Assembly: GCA_016700335.1 (NCBI GenBank)
Contig: CP065014.1
Location: 1,773,001 to 1,837,000, forward strand
Source: Chlorobiota bacterium
Lineage (GTDB): Bacteria; Bacteroidota; Ignavibacteria; OLB7
Direction of reading: 5' to 3'
Length of the DNA: 64,000 nucleotides
Shown here: one piece after another, positions 27,755 through 37,474 of the stretch
How positions within the stretch are numbered: the first letter of the stretch is position 1
Layout of the letters: every line of letters starts with the position of its first letter
Position numbers and translations under genes: made by a program
Notes under the pieces: generated by a model
Databases searched by the model: none
Seen by the model: only the letters and a program-made list of their open reading frames with translations
What the model was told of the DNA's origin: nothing

Positions 27755-30700
27755 TTACTTAACAACCGTTACCATATCACGAGTTGCACCAGATCTACTT
27801 CTTGCAATTATCATATAAACTCCACTTGATAAATTACTAACATTAAACTGAACACTTCTTACTGTATTAGATCCATTAGTCATATCAACAAAATCTTTAA
27901 CTCTATCAACTTCATATCCATGTAAATTGTACATTGAAATTGTAGTTTCACCAGATTCAGTCGGTATAAAATCAATGTTCAAATTATGAACAGCTGGATT
28001 AGGTGCAATTTTCAAAAGTTTTGGACCAACACCATCTGGAATAAATACATCGCGAATACCTCCATGAGTGCATACATCCTTCAATTTAATCTCACCATCA
28101 ATAATAGTTGTAACAGGATTTACTCCCTCCCATTGATATGAAACAACTTTAAACATTGAAGATGAATCTGAGGTTAACAATGGATACATATTTATCTTTC
28201 CTAATGTTCCAGTCATTGGTACTGGAGAAATTTTAACATGTACAATTGCACTATCTGGTTTTGATGTTTCCTTAAAAGTAGAAGCAATTTCCAAATCGGA
28301 AGGCATCATAACTTTTGGATTAAAAGCAATATCCATTTCAAGTGAAGTAGCACCTTCTGGTTTTTCTGATGGTGATGCGTAAACTATTGGAATTCCAACT
28401 GGAGTTGCTTGTTTAACGCTAATAGTCATTTTAGGCATTTGTAATCTAACTCCTTGAGTTCCATTAGTATCTATCAAATCTCCCACAGTTATTTTAAGTG
28501 GTACATTTATTAATCCACTACAAGGTAATGATGTATGAACTTTTAAAGTATCATTAAAAGTCCCTGAAACACCAGTTGAAGTATATCTTACCCTTAATAA
28601 TAATATTTGATTTGGTGCAATCATTGCAGGTATTTGAGGTGATACTAAAACAACACTAAATGGTTCGGTTAATGATTCAATTCTCTCAAATTTAATAGCT
28701 TCAATGTTTGAATTTTTAACAATTACATCAACATCTCTATATTTCAAATCAATTGAAACTTTACCAAAATCCATAAGTGAAGGTGCATCTACTTTAGCAT
28801 TTCCAGTAATAATATTTGCTATATTACTTGTAACTGAGCTTCCACAACCATTCCCAACAATTACATCATACTTGCCAGCATCATTTAATTTTACAGATTT
28901 AATTATATAAACTGAATCAGTTGCTCCAGAAATTAATACTCCATTTTTTCTCCATTGATATGACAATCCACTACCAGAAGTACTAATATTTAGTGACATT
29001 GGCTGACCCAGACAAACTTTATCGTCTTTTAGAATATTTGTTATAACTGGAGTTACCATTACACCTATAATTGCAACTTTGCTAGTATCGGTTCCACAAT
29101 TATTTATAACAATAACATCATATTTACCTTCATCACTAATAGATGCATTCTTAATTTGAAAAACTGAATCTGTTGCCCCATCGATATTAACACCATTTCT
29201 TCTCCATTGGTATTTCAAGTCTATGCCAGTTGCTCTCACTAATAACTTAATAGTTTCACCTTGACACGAATTACGTCCCAATGGGCTTGCAACAACTTTT
29301 ATAGGAGCATCAATAAATATATTTGCTATGCTTGTATCTCTTAAATTGCTCCCACATAAATCACTGATTCTAATTCTAAAATTATTTCCACCAGATTGAC
29401 TAATTGGAATATTCCATTTGAATACACCATCATCTCCTGCTGTACTAGGTGAAATAACTGAAGTGAAAGTTCTTCCTTCATCAGTTGATAATTCAATTTT
29501 TACAAATGAGACATTACTACTTTTCCATTTAATTTCATAAAAAGAATTAGTGCATAAATGCTCTCCAGGTTGAGGTGTTAGTAATTTTAATGAACTTAAA
29601 TTTACTGTTGAAATAAATGCGTCATATTCACCATTAAAAGTTAAATCATAACCATTTAATGAAGTTGGAAAATTATCTGAAGTAGTAAAACCAATTACTT
29701 TAGGAATACCACAATTAGTCAAAGCAATAGAAGTCATTACATCTTCTTTAGTTCCCCCAAAATATGTTCCATATTTAAGAGCAGTTGCATTTGAATCTAA
29801 CTTTATAATAAATCCATCTGTTCCACCTTGTATGGTACTTAAGTAAGAATCTGGAGTTGTAGGGAAATTAACAGAATTTGTTTGACCTACAATATAAACA
29901 TTTCCATTCTGATCTAAATTAACTCCATTTGCAACTTCATCTTTCAAACCCCCAATAAATGTAGAATAAATTAAAGAAGTTCCGTTAGCATTTATTCTTA
30001 AAATAAATGCATCTTCAGCACCATTTAAAGAATTATCAAATGCACCTGCGGTAGTTGGGAAGTTTGAAGAAGATGTTCTCCCACAAACAATAGCAGACCC
30101 ATTTCCATCTAAAACTAATGATTTACTTTCATCATATCCTTCACCACCAAATAAAGTAGAATAAATTATATTGTTGCCCGCAGCATTTAATTTTGTAATG
30201 AATCCATCACTATATCCATTTGAGGTTTGATCATAACTTGTTGAAGAAACTGGGAAATTAGTTGAATAAGTATATCCCGTTACAATTGCTTCATTTCCAA
30301 ATAATTTAATTGAACTAATTACATCACGATCAGATCCGCCTAAATAACTTGAATAAATCAAATTGTTACCAGTATTACTAAATTTTGAAATGAATCCATC
30401 ATCACCACCACTATTGAATGAATTATCATATCCATTTAAAGTTGGAAAATCTATAGATTCAGTTTTACCAGCAACATAAGGACAATTATTTTTATCAATT
30501 GAAATACTAGTCCCCTCATCATTTTTAGCACCCCCAATGTAACTTGAGTATAATAATTCATTTCCATTTGGGTTTAACTTAGCAATAAATGCATCAGATC
30601 CTCCATTTTGAGTTTTATCATAAGCAGTTAATGATACAGGAAAATTGTTTGAACTTGTGTTACCTGTAACAAATGCATCACCATTATTATCTATAGCTAT

Positions 30701-31684
30701 TCCTAAGCCAGATTCGGAACTATTCCCACCAATAAATGTTGAATAAATTAAATTATCATCTATTGAGTTAAATTTTGAAACAAATACATCATAATTATTA
30801 TCTTTTGTTTGATCGTAGCTTCCTGAAGTAACTGGGAAACTTGGAGAATAAGTTGTACCACATACATATGTATTGTAGTTACCATCAGTTGCAATAGAAT
30901 TTGCAAAGTCATTTCCAACTCCACCAATATACGATGAGGAAACAAGTGGATCAATAATTACAGGAAGGTTTTGATTGTAATTTGATATGTTAAAACCAAT
31001 ACTTCCATCATTATTAATTTTATATTTACAATTTACTTTTTGATTTAGACCATCAATAACTTGATAAGCAAATAGACCATCTTGAGAAATTACACCATGT
31101 TTTGTAATTACATTTAACTTGTCATTTAGTAAACCAATTTTTTCATTACCTTTGAAAGACATTCTTATCTTAGATGGATCAGCACCAGGATCTAAAATTA
31201 TATCATATCTAACTTTACCATTTTCTCTATAATATCTTGAGGAAATTTTTTCATACATATTTTGAAGCTGAACTTCTTCAAACACTTTTACATCTTTAAT
31301 GTAATTAGTTTGATTATTTCCAATAAAGTAATTAAACTTGAAATCTTTTTGAGTTAAAGTTTTTACTCTAGGTTCATTACTTCCTGAAAAATTCATTTCA
31401 ACTACATCACCAGTTCTTTTAATTTTTCCATTTGAATTAGAAATTCCATAAACATCATAAACCATCCCTTTTGATGTAACCCACATATCTAATCCCTGCT
31501 CTTGTATTAAGAACAATGCTTTACTTCCCCACTGACCTTTGTTTTCAATAAACAAATTAGTTCTAGAGTTTCCTTTAACCTGAGAATTTTTTTGTGGAGT
31601 AGAATACTGTCCACACACTGGTAAAAGAAACAAAGAAGAAAGTAAAGCAACCGTAAATACGGTTTTTGCGGTCTTTTGTTTCAT
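27755..31684 (-). CDS. giant secreted SBBP-repeat/Ig-like protein with T9SS sorting domain
   Basis: About 1309 residues from the ATG at 31684, which begins a normal signal peptide (KTVFTVALLSSLFLLPVCG); an ATG at 31726 would add 14 residues. Order of parts: an N-terminal module starting FIENKGQWG (DUF7948-like), about nine SBBP beta-propeller repeats of roughly 52 residues (YIGGxxxDxxxSIxxDxxG...NFPxTxxxYD), a fibronectin/Ig-like part, two Ig-like modules with the LKYQWRRNGVNI and LSYQWRKNGVLI pattern, a large beta-rich region, and a T9SS type A domain (IAPNPAVHNLNIDF, GVYMIIARS, RDMVTVVK). Likely a surface adhesin or matrix protein. Confidence 0.85.
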   Translation of the reverse strand: MKQKTAKTVFTVALLSSLFLLPVCGQYSTPQKNSQVKGNSRTNLFIENKGQWGSKALFLIQEQGLDMWVTSKGMVYDVYGISNSNGKIKRTGDVVEMNFSGSNEPRVKTLTQKDFKFNYFIGNNQTNYIKDVKVFEEVQLQNMYEKISSRYYRENGKVRYDIILDPGADPSKIRMSFKGNEKIGLLNDKLNVITKHGVISQDGLFAYQVIDGLNQKVNCKYKINNDGSIGFNISNYNQNLPVIIDPLVSSSYIGGVGNDFANSIATDGNYNTYVCGTTYSPSFPVTSGSYDQTKDNNYDVFVSKFNSIDDNLIYSTFIGGNSSESGLGIAIDNNGDAFVTGNTSSNNFPVSLTAYDKTQNGGSDAFIAKLNPNGNELLYSSYIGGAKNDEGTSISIDKNNCPYVAGKTESIDFPTLNGYDNSFNSGGDDGFISKFSNTGNNLIYSSYLGGSDRDVISSIKLFGNEAIVTGYTYSTNFPVSSTSYDQTSNGYSDGFITKLNAAGNNIIYSTLFGGEGYDESKSLVLDGNGSAIVCGRTSSSNFPTTAGAFDNSLNGAEDAFILRINANGTSLIYSTFIGGLKDEVANGVNLDQNGNVYIVGQTNSVNFPTTPDSYLSTIQGGTDGFIIKLDSNATALKYGTYFGGTKEDVMTSIALTNCGIPKVIGFTTSDNFPTSLNGYDLTFNGEYDAFISTVNLSSLKLLTPQPGEHLCTNSFYEIKWKSSNVSFVKIELSTDEGRTFTSVISPSTAGDDGVFKWNIPISQSGGNNFRIRISDLCGSNLRDTSIANIFIDAPIKVVASPLGRNSCQGETIKLLVRATGIDLKYQWRRNGVNIDGATDSVFQIKNASISDEGKYDVIVINNCGTDTSKVAIIGVMVTPVITNILKDDKVCLGQPMSLNISTSGSGLSYQWRKNGVLISGATDSVYIIKSVKLNDAGKYDVIVGNGCGSSVTSNIANIITGNAKVDAPSLMDFGKVSIDLKYRDVDVIVKNSNIEAIKFERIESLTEPFSVVLVSPQIPAMIAPNQILLLRVRYTSTGVSGTFNDTLKVHTSLPCSGLINVPLKITVGDLIDTNGTQGVRLQMPKMTISVKQATPVGIPIVYASPSEKPEGATSLEMDIAFNPKVMMPSDLEIASTFKETSKPDSAIVHVKISPVPMTGTLGKINMYPLLTSDSSSMFKVVSYQWEGVNPVTTIIDGEIKLKDVCTHGGIRDVFIPDGVGPKLLKIAPNPAVHNLNIDFIPTESGETTISMYNLHGYEVDRVKDFVDMTNGSNTVRSVQFNVSNLSSGVYMIIARSRSGATRDMVTVVK

Positions 31685-31957
31685 ACTTTTTGTTAAATAA
31701 TTATTGTTGTATTTTGTTAATTGCATTTATACTTTATAGAAAAAGAACAATTCACTATGATGCAACTTATAATACTTGATAATTTACATATAAAGCAAAT
31801 TAGTAAATGAAGTAAAAGAGTTATTGAGTGATTTATTATTTTGATTATTTGTTTTTGATATTAATTTTACTTTGATTATAAAAAGAACTGATATTAATTT
31901 TATTTTAATATTATATAATAGATTCTTTTTGAATAATTGGATTTACTATTATACAAA
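31685..31957. other. AT-rich intergenic region, nothing recognised
   Basis: About 270 bp upstream of the SBBP gene. It must hold that gene's promoter, but no exact TTG-N19-TAnnTTTG match was found. No ORF or RNA gene is seen. Confidence 0.5.
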
Positions 31958-31959
31958 AA

Positions 31960-31996
31960 AACCGAAATCAACTATTTTACAAAGTTGATTTCGGTT
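31960..31996 (-). terminator. strong intrinsic terminator after the DUF4286 gene
   Basis: A perfect 14-bp stem (AACCGAAATCAACT at 31960-31973 with AGTTGATTTCGGTT at 31983-31996) has a 9-nt loop and a T run on the minus-strand side. It closes the TauE-DUF4286 unit. Confidence 0.85.
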
Positions 31997-32052
31997 ATTA
32001 TTATTTAAATATTCTTCTAAGTCTTAAATTGTTCTAAATTGAGTTTTTGACT

Positions 32053-32370
32053 TTACATTAGTAAATTAAATTTTTCTATTAATTTTAAAACTCTTCTAGT
32101 TGAAGTAAATTGATTTCCAAACCTTTTTAGCCCATCTTCTCTAAATTGTTTAGAAAAATTATCCAAATAATCTTGAAGATCTGAAAAGTTATGTAATTTG
32201 TATTGAATTGACCAGTGTTCATTTAAATCATCATCATATTCAATTTGATACCAATTGGCAGAGACAAAACCATTAATTTGTAATATTTGATTAATGTGCA
32301 AACTAAGCCAACTTTTATATTCTGTTGCAATACTTTTCTGTACAATTAAATTGACTTCATAGATAATCAT
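32053..32370 (-). CDS. DUF4286 family protein
   Basis: 105 residues, a small ferredoxin-like-fold candidate: MIIYEVNLIVQKSIATEYKS, WLSLHINQILQINGF and the later FRKDxL-like FREDGLKRFG. From memory this matches DUF4286, frequent in Bacteroidota and without a known function. It lies 17 bp downstream of the permease gene on the same strand, so they share an operon, closed by the hairpin at 31960-31996. Confidence 0.75.
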   Translation of the reverse strand: MIIYEVNLIVQKSIATEYKSWLSLHINQILQINGFVSANWYQIEYDDDLNEHWSIQYKLHNFSDLQDYLDNFSKQFREDGLKRFGNQFTSTRRVLKLIEKFNLLM

Positions 32371-32387
32371 AATGTATTTTGAATAAT

Positions 32388-33149
32388 TTATTTAATAATT
32401 GTATCTATTAATAATTTTATAATTAAAGCTGAAATAATAATTAAAAAGAATATCCTAATAAATGAATTGCCTTTTAACACAGCTAATCGTGAACCAAAGA
32501 ATGATCCTGTAGCATTAGATATAGCCATTGGAATTGCTATGTCATACTTTATATTTGACGAAAATGCAAAAAACAAAACCGCAGATAAATTTGTAAATAA
32601 ATTTATAATTTTTGCTGAACTAGAAGATGTAATAAAATCATATCCAAGTAAAGTAACAAATATAAATATTAAAAAACTTCCAGTACCAGGTCCAAAAAAA
32701 CCATCATAAAAACCAATAATTACTCCTGATAGAAATATTATTATCTTTTCATCTTTTGGTGATTTTTTTTGAATATTTAATTTACCAAAATCTTTTTTTA
32801 TGAAAGTATATATTGCAACATTTATAAGTAGAATTATTATAACCGGTTGTAAATATTCTTTTGATAAAATTGAAACTGCTTTTGCTCCAATAAAGGAAAA
32901 AACAAAACCTGCTATTGCTGGTGGAAGAATTAAACTAATTTTTATTTTTAAATGCCTTGAATATTTATATGAAGCTAAAAGAGTTCCCCAAATTGAAGAA
33001 AATTTATTTGTACCAAAAATTAGTGGCAATGAATAATTAGGACATAAAACAAGAAGAGCTGGTAATTGAATTAAGCCACCACCTCCTGCAATAGAATCGA
33101 TAAATCCAGCGATAAAAGCAAAAATTGTGAGTGGAATTATTTCCTTCAT
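32388..33149 (-). CDS. TauE/SafE family permease
   Basis: 253 residues, about eight hydrophobic segments in two related halves. Family motifs are IAGFIDSIAGGGGLIQLPAL at the N-terminus and GFYDGFFGPGTGSFLIF in the second half. Such proteins export or import sulfite, sulfonates or other small organic anions. The substrate cannot be told from sequence. It forms a pair with the DUF4286 gene and starts next to the divergent tRNA-Gln promoter. Confidence 0.85.
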   Translation of the reverse strand: MKEIIPLTIFAFIAGFIDSIAGGGGLIQLPALLVLCPNYSLPLIFGTNKFSSIWGTLLASYKYSRHLKIKISLILPPAIAGFVFSFIGAKAVSILSKEYLQPVIIILLINVAIYTFIKKDFGKLNIQKKSPKDEKIIIFLSGVIIGFYDGFFGPGTGSFLIFIFVTLLGYDFITSSSSAKIINLFTNLSAVLFFAFSSNIKYDIAIPMAISNATGSFFGSRLAVLKGNSFIRIFFLIIISALIIKLLIDTIIK

Positions 33150-33167
33150 TTTTAAGAAAAATAATTT

Positions 33168-33197
33168 TTGAAAATTATTAGTTGTTGCTTAACTTTG
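33168..33197 (+). promoter_or_regulatory. promoter of the tRNA-Gln/tRNA-Glu unit
   Basis: TTG (33168-33170), exactly 19 bases, then TAACTTTG (33190-33197): a full match to the Bacteroidota TTG-N19-TAnnTTTG pattern. The expected start near 33204 lies about 15 nt before tRNA-Gln. Confidence 0.7.
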
Positions 33198-33218
33198 TTT
33201 AAATGCAAAGTTTAAATT

Positions 33219-33291
33219 TGCCCTGTAGTGTAATTGGCAACACGTCTGTCTCTGGATCAGAAGAGTTTAGGTTCGAAACCTAACGGGGCAA
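33219..33291 (+). tRNA. tRNA-Gln (anticodon CTG)
   Basis: 73 nt, full cloverleaf: acceptor TGCCCTG/CGGGGCA, D stem GTGT/ACAC, anticodon stem TCTGT/TCAGA with one U-U mismatch next to the loop CTCTGGA, T arm TTAGG-TTCGAAA-CCTAA and discriminator A. The U1-A72 pair is typical of tRNA-Gln. CCA is not encoded. The first of two tRNAs on one transcript. Confidence 0.93.
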
Positions 33292-33354
33292 CAATTAATA
33301 TCTATATTTAAAAAATTTAAATCGAATCTAAAAAAACTACATAATATATATATC

Positions 33355-33426
33355 GCCGCGTTCGTCTAGCGGTTAGGACGCCGCCCTCTCACGGCGGTAG
33401 CACGAGTTCGATTCTCGTACGCGGTA
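33355..33426 (+). tRNA. tRNA-Glu (anticodon CTC)
   Basis: 72 nt: acceptor GCCGCGT/ACGCGGT (with a G1-U72 wobble), D arm TCTAGCGGTTAGGA, anticodon stem CCGCC/GGCGG around loop CTCTCAC, T arm ACGAG-TTCGATT-CTCGT and discriminator A. CCA is not encoded. It lies 63 bp after tRNA-Gln with no separate promoter seen, and a terminator follows. Confidence 0.95.
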
Positions 33427-33443
33427 CAATTAAACTTTAAACA

Positions 33444-33478
33444 AAAAATCCCGATTGATTTATACATTCGGGATTTTT
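33444..33478. terminator. bidirectional terminator between tRNA-Glu and the ferredoxin gene
   Basis: Stem AAAAATCCCGA (33444-33454) with TCGGGATTTTT (33468-33478), 13-nt loop, A and T tracts on both sides, between two convergent genes. Confidence 0.85.
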
Positions 33479-33498
33479 CTTTAAATATATTTTTTTAC

Positions 33499-34146
33499 TT
33501 AGAATAAACTAATCATATCCCCACCCATCCATAAAAGCACACCTAACATTATTAATGAAAACAGACCAATTAGAGCTCCATTTATTACTGTAAATTTATG
33601 ACTTTCTGAAAATTCTTTCGCAATATTATTACTGATAATACAATCATTATTTACATAACATTGACAAGCTAATCTAATTTTACCAGCATCAGAACCTAAA
33701 GTAAATTTCTCTTTCCAAGTAACATCACTTAAATTTTTTGATGTTTTAGAATCTGGAGTAATTCTACAAGTACCACAAAATCCATTTCCAAAGCAGTTTG
33801 TAACTGTAGTCACTCCAAAGTGAATTGGAAAAAATTGCTTTTTAGCAGCTTCACGTAAGTTAGCACCTTTAGTTATATACGCGACTCTTGCTTGGTTTGT
33901 AAAAGTTACTGCACACATACCTTCAGGTGCAGGACCATTATAGCCTTTTGGAATAAATGAGAACTCATCAACATCTAATTCTGGATGGTGGTACTTATAA
34001 ATAGCATAAGCAGAACCTACACCTAATATATACCAAATTGATGAGATAATTATAGCAGTAGGAGTTTCCATTCCTACACCAATGAGAAGTAAAAATACTA
34101 TGGCTCCGGTTGCTAAAGCCCAAAATGAAAAACCGGGTATTTTCAT
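33499..34146 (-). CDS. membrane-embedded [2Fe-2S] ferredoxin-domain protein
   Basis: 215 residues: two N-terminal hydrophobic helices (about 7-25 and 30-48), a [2Fe-2S] ferredoxin fold (about 75-175), and one C-terminal helix (about 190-210). Cluster ligands appear as NCFGNGFCGTC (C-x5-C-x2-C, the adrenodoxin-like spacing) and a later Cys in RLACQCYV. A membrane-anchored electron carrier is likely. The partner is unknown, and no oxidoreductase is adjacent. The three-helix frame around the ferredoxin is unusual. Confidence 0.8.
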   Translation of the reverse strand: MKIPGFSFWALATGAIVFLLLIGVGMETPTAIIISSIWYILGVGSAYAIYKYHHPELDVDEFSFIPKGYNGPAPEGMCAVTFTNQARVAYITKGANLREAAKKQFFPIHFGVTTVTNCFGNGFCGTCRITPDSKTSKNLSDVTWKEKFTLGSDAGKIRLACQCYVNNDCIISNNIAKEFSESHKFTVINGALIGLFSLIMLGVLLWMGGDMISLF

Positions 34147-34196
34147 TGTTGAAAAGAAATTATTAGTTAATAATGCTTGTTAAATCAATTAGAAAA

Positions 34197-34595
34197 CTAT
34201 CTAGAAATCATAACTTTTGAAACAGACTTTTGATTATCAGCAAAAAGAATCACTATATATGGACCATTTGGAAAACCCTTTGTTGAAAAGGAAGCTGTTA
34301 GTTCATTCTTTTCATTAGCCATTACGTTACGTTCATCAATCAAATTACCTAACATATTATAAATAGAAATTTTTGCATCAACAATATTCTCTGGTAAAAT
34401 AGATTTTAAAGTTATTGTTTCATTTAGCAAAGATCTACTAACACTTGATGAAAGTTCTTTTTTAACTGGTTCTCCACCACCTAACCTTGATTGGATTGCA
34501 TGCTGAGCACTTAAATTATTAGTATTAAAAACCAATAAAATTAAAACTAAAATTACTTCATAGAAAAGTGATAATATGTAATTAGAATTTTTCAA
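34197..34595 (-). CDS. minimal T9SS protein: signal peptide plus sorting domain
   Basis: 132 residues: a signal peptide (about 1-30, ending NNLSAQ), a linker of about 20 residues (HAIQSRLGGGEPVKKE), and then what looks entirely like a T9SS type A sorting domain (ISIYNMLGNLIDE, GPYIVILFAD, SKVMISR). It overlaps the preceding gene by 4 bp (ATGA), so it is translationally coupled to it. After signal and sorting-domain removal only a short peptide would remain. It may be a leftover of a larger gene or a genuine small secreted product. Confidence 0.65.
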   Translation of the reverse strand: MKNSNYILSLFYEVILVLILLVFNTNNLSAQHAIQSRLGGGEPVKKELSSSVSRSLLNETITLKSILPENIVDAKISIYNMLGNLIDERNVMANEKNELTASFSTKGFPNGPYIVILFADNQKSVSKVMISR

Positions 34596-37408
34596 TTTGA
34601 TTGAACTATTATTGGCAAAACAATTTTTTCATTTTCACCTACTTTTATAATACAAATATAAGTTCCTTCAGCGACGTAATCACCAAATAAATTTTTTCCT
34701 ATCCAATTTAATACAATTTTTTTCCCATTTTTAGCAAGTACTTGAAAATTAAATTTATAAGTTATCGTTCCTGACGCATCATATATGATTGAGTTTAAAA
34801 CACCATCAGATTTAGGTGTGTAAACAATTGTACATCCTTGATAATCTTTATATGGGTTAAATGGGTTAGGTGCAACCATATCACTAGTTTCAATTCCTCC
34901 ATCAAGACCAGTCGGAGCTTTTACAATTGAGTATTCAGTTGTTACATTCTCACAACAAATTTTCAAAGAATAATCACCAATATAATTTTGATCTAAATAA
35001 ATTTCAGTTGTTTCTAAATTTGTAGGGGCATCTTTAAGTTTAATCCAAGTTTTAGATGTATCATTTTTTATACTAATACTAACAAATTCACATGAAAAAT
35101 CTTGTTTATTCCATTTAAGAAATCTTTTTCGAGTTTCTATATTTGAATTTGGCTCTATTAGTATTTCTCTTTTTAAAGTTTTAACTAAAATACTGTCAAA
35201 ATAAGTAAGAGCTTTTCTTTTTGAATCTGATAACTTAAAGTATATAAAATAATTTTCTACATTTCCGCAATTATGTTCTAAAAGTGATTCAACATTAATC
35301 TCATTATTATTATTAGAATTTATTTTTGGAATTAATTTCCAATTTATTTTATCAAATGAAACTTCTGAAACAATAGAATCTAAACAACTTAATTCAAGAT
35401 TATATTTTAATTTGTCTCCAACAAAATATTGACTTTTATCAAACACAATTTTTTCAATTTTTGGTCTAGATATCTGTATTTCTATAGTTGAATCTACATG
35501 ATTTGGAAGGAATTCATCTTGAATGAAATATTTAATATTACCTTCAATTTCTGGTACAATTAAATTAATGCTATCGTTAGATTTATTAACAGAATAATTA
35601 CTAACAATTGTTGAATCTATATCTTTTCCTTTAAGCTTTATTTTAAATCCACTTTCAGGAAGGCTATAATTTTTATTCCATTTTAAGGTTAACTTATCAC
35701 CCCAACAATAATTATTTTTTTCAGATTTGAAATAAGAAAAAATCTTGTCATTTGGAATTTTTCCAATACAAAAAGTACTGGTTTCGGTGTTTACAATCAA
35801 ATCATTTTCACCATCATTATCTAAATCTGAAACGATTACATTTTTAATTGTACTTCCCAATTTAAAAGATTTAATCAATTTAAATGGTTGGGGAAAATCA
35901 GTATTATAACGACATGAATCGTCATCATAGTTCCTTAGTTGTAAGATATTTAACACATCTTTATCTGATGTGATTATTTCCATTCTATCATATTCATCTT
36001 TAATAATATCACATGAACAATGCAGCTTACCAGAGAATTTTTGTTGAACAACATTATGGAATGATCCAGGATTTGATCCTTTTGCTTTTATACTGTTTCT
36101 AAACAAATATAGTTTATTATTTAACTCATCTTCATTATTTTTATTTGAAATTGATGCTATTATTTCATCTCCTCTATTATTAGGAAATTTTAAAATATCT
36201 TTTTTAGAATCTGGTAATGTACCATCAACATTTCCAGTAACAACTGTCCACATTTTATTTCTTGCATCAGTATCTTTGAAGAATCCAAAATTGCTCCCAT
36301 CATCTTTTTCAGCAGATACTAAAATTAGGCTTGGATCACCAGAACTTAAATTGTTATGATTTTTTGTTATAAGTTTATATGGTTTTAGCGTATCATTAAT
36401 TGATGATGGATTACTATATAAATTTATAAAATAACTAATTGATTCCCCATTTTCATCTCCAATATTAGGAACTTTTCTTGATGATATAAATCCCCATGTT
36501 GGTTTATTGTTTAACACACTATCACATTGTAATTCTATAGAATACATACCATTTGAAAAAGTACTATCACCTTTTCCTAATGGAGGTTTTTTTAAAATTG
36601 GAGGTAAAAATGAATATGATGAAGTTTGAAAAGCTACAAACAATTTGTTTAAAAAACTAATATGAAAACTTGATGTAATTGGATATGTTGCAGATGCTAA
36701 TGGATATTCCCAGTTTTGAGTAACACTAAAATTTGAGTTAAAAAATTTATCTAAAGTAAACAATCTAAAACCATTAATCATAGAATCATTTCCACTTTTT
36801 TTAAATTTATCTTGTGATACAGCCGATAATGAAATTGGGAATTGAGACCCTTTAGGTGTATATACAAACATTGGATAAATTCCAACAAACATGTTATCAA
36901 AATTGGAATTTTTTGTTGAATCAATTTGTATTTTATATAATGGCGATCCATTCGTATCAGCGATAAAAGACCACATTGGTCTTGATTCAGAAAATATATC
37001 TTTTTTTTGGTAAAGTTCAACTCCAATTCCAATACAATCTGGCTTATTTATTGGGGTTGGTAACTCTGATCTACTATTAAATAAACCAGTCAACCGATAT
37101 GTAAAAGATCTATCAAAAAGAAAAGAGTCCTTGTAATTAACAATCTTACTTAAATAACCTCTATAATCTAGTATAACAATAGTGTCTCCATTTTGTCCAA
37201 TTACTTGTTGTGTATTATTATCTATAACCTTTATACTTCCTGATAACAAAACTTTTGAATTGCTTAATCTACTCGATTTCCACTTAATTGTTAAATCATT
37301 TGCGACCTGCGATTTAGTTGGAGAATTTATTGTTCTTGTTCCTTCTAAATTACCTAATGGATACCACCAAGTAGAACTTTGAGATAATAAATCATTTTGT
37401 AAAAACAA
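34592..37408 (-). CDS. large secreted protein with FlgD/T9SS-like C-terminus, non-standard start
   Basis: 938 residues counted from TTG 37408. A VCBS/FG-GAP-like stretch (VIVSDLDNDGENDLIVNTET) lies near residue 525, several beta-sandwich parts follow, and the end (VAPNPFNPYKDYQGCTIVYT, GTYICIIKVGENEK) is a T9SS/FlgD-type Ig domain. The same frame stays open upstream to the TAA at 37475, and codons 37465-37409 encode a good signal peptide (a lysine and then SNIVFIIIFYLFLQ). So the real start is probably upstream, at a non-standard codon such as ATT 37465. It is the middle gene of a three-gene unit. Confidence 0.7.
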   Translation of the reverse strand: MFLQNDLLSQSSTWWYPLGNLEGTRTINSPTKSQVANDLTIKWKSSRLSNSKVLLSGSIKVIDNNTQQVIGQNGDTIVILDYRGYLSKIVNYKDSFLFDRSFTYRLTGLFNSRSELPTPINKPDCIGIGVELYQKKDIFSESRPMWSFIADTNGSPLYKIQIDSTKNSNFDNMFVGIYPMFVYTPKGSQFPISLSAVSQDKFKKSGNDSMINGFRLFTLDKFFNSNFSVTQNWEYPLASATYPITSSFHISFLNKLFVAFQTSSYSFLPPILKKPPLGKGDSTFSNGMYSIELQCDSVLNNKPTWGFISSRKVPNIGDENGESISYFINLYSNPSSINDTLKPYKLITKNHNNLSSGDPSLILVSAEKDDGSNFGFFKDTDARNKMWTVVTGNVDGTLPDSKKDILKFPNNRGDEIIASISNKNNEDELNNKLYLFRNSIKAKGSNPGSFHNVVQQKFSGKLHCSCDIIKDEYDRMEIITSDKDVLNILQLRNYDDDSCRYNTDFPQPFKLIKSFKLGSTIKNVIVSDLDNDGENDLIVNTETSTFCIGKIPNDKIFSYFKSEKNNYCWGDKLTLKWNKNYSLPESGFKIKLKGKDIDSTIVSNYSVNKSNDSINLIVPEIEGNIKYFIQDEFLPNHVDSTIEIQISRPKIEKIVFDKSQYFVGDKLKYNLELSCLDSIVSEVSFDKINWKLIPKINSNNNNEINVESLLEHNCGNVENYFIYFKLSDSKRKALTYFDSILVKTLKREILIEPNSNIETRKRFLKWNKQDFSCEFVSISIKNDTSKTWIKLKDAPTNLETTEIYLDQNYIGDYSLKICCENVTTEYSIVKAPTGLDGGIETSDMVAPNPFNPYKDYQGCTIVYTPKSDGVLNSIIYDASGTITYKFNFQVLAKNGKKIVLNWIGKNLFGDYVAEGTYICIIKVGENEKIVLPIIVQSN

Positions 37409-37474
37409 ATAAAAGATTATTATAAAAACAATATTTGATAAAAATAATTTGATATGTTGAAAAATTAATAAAGG

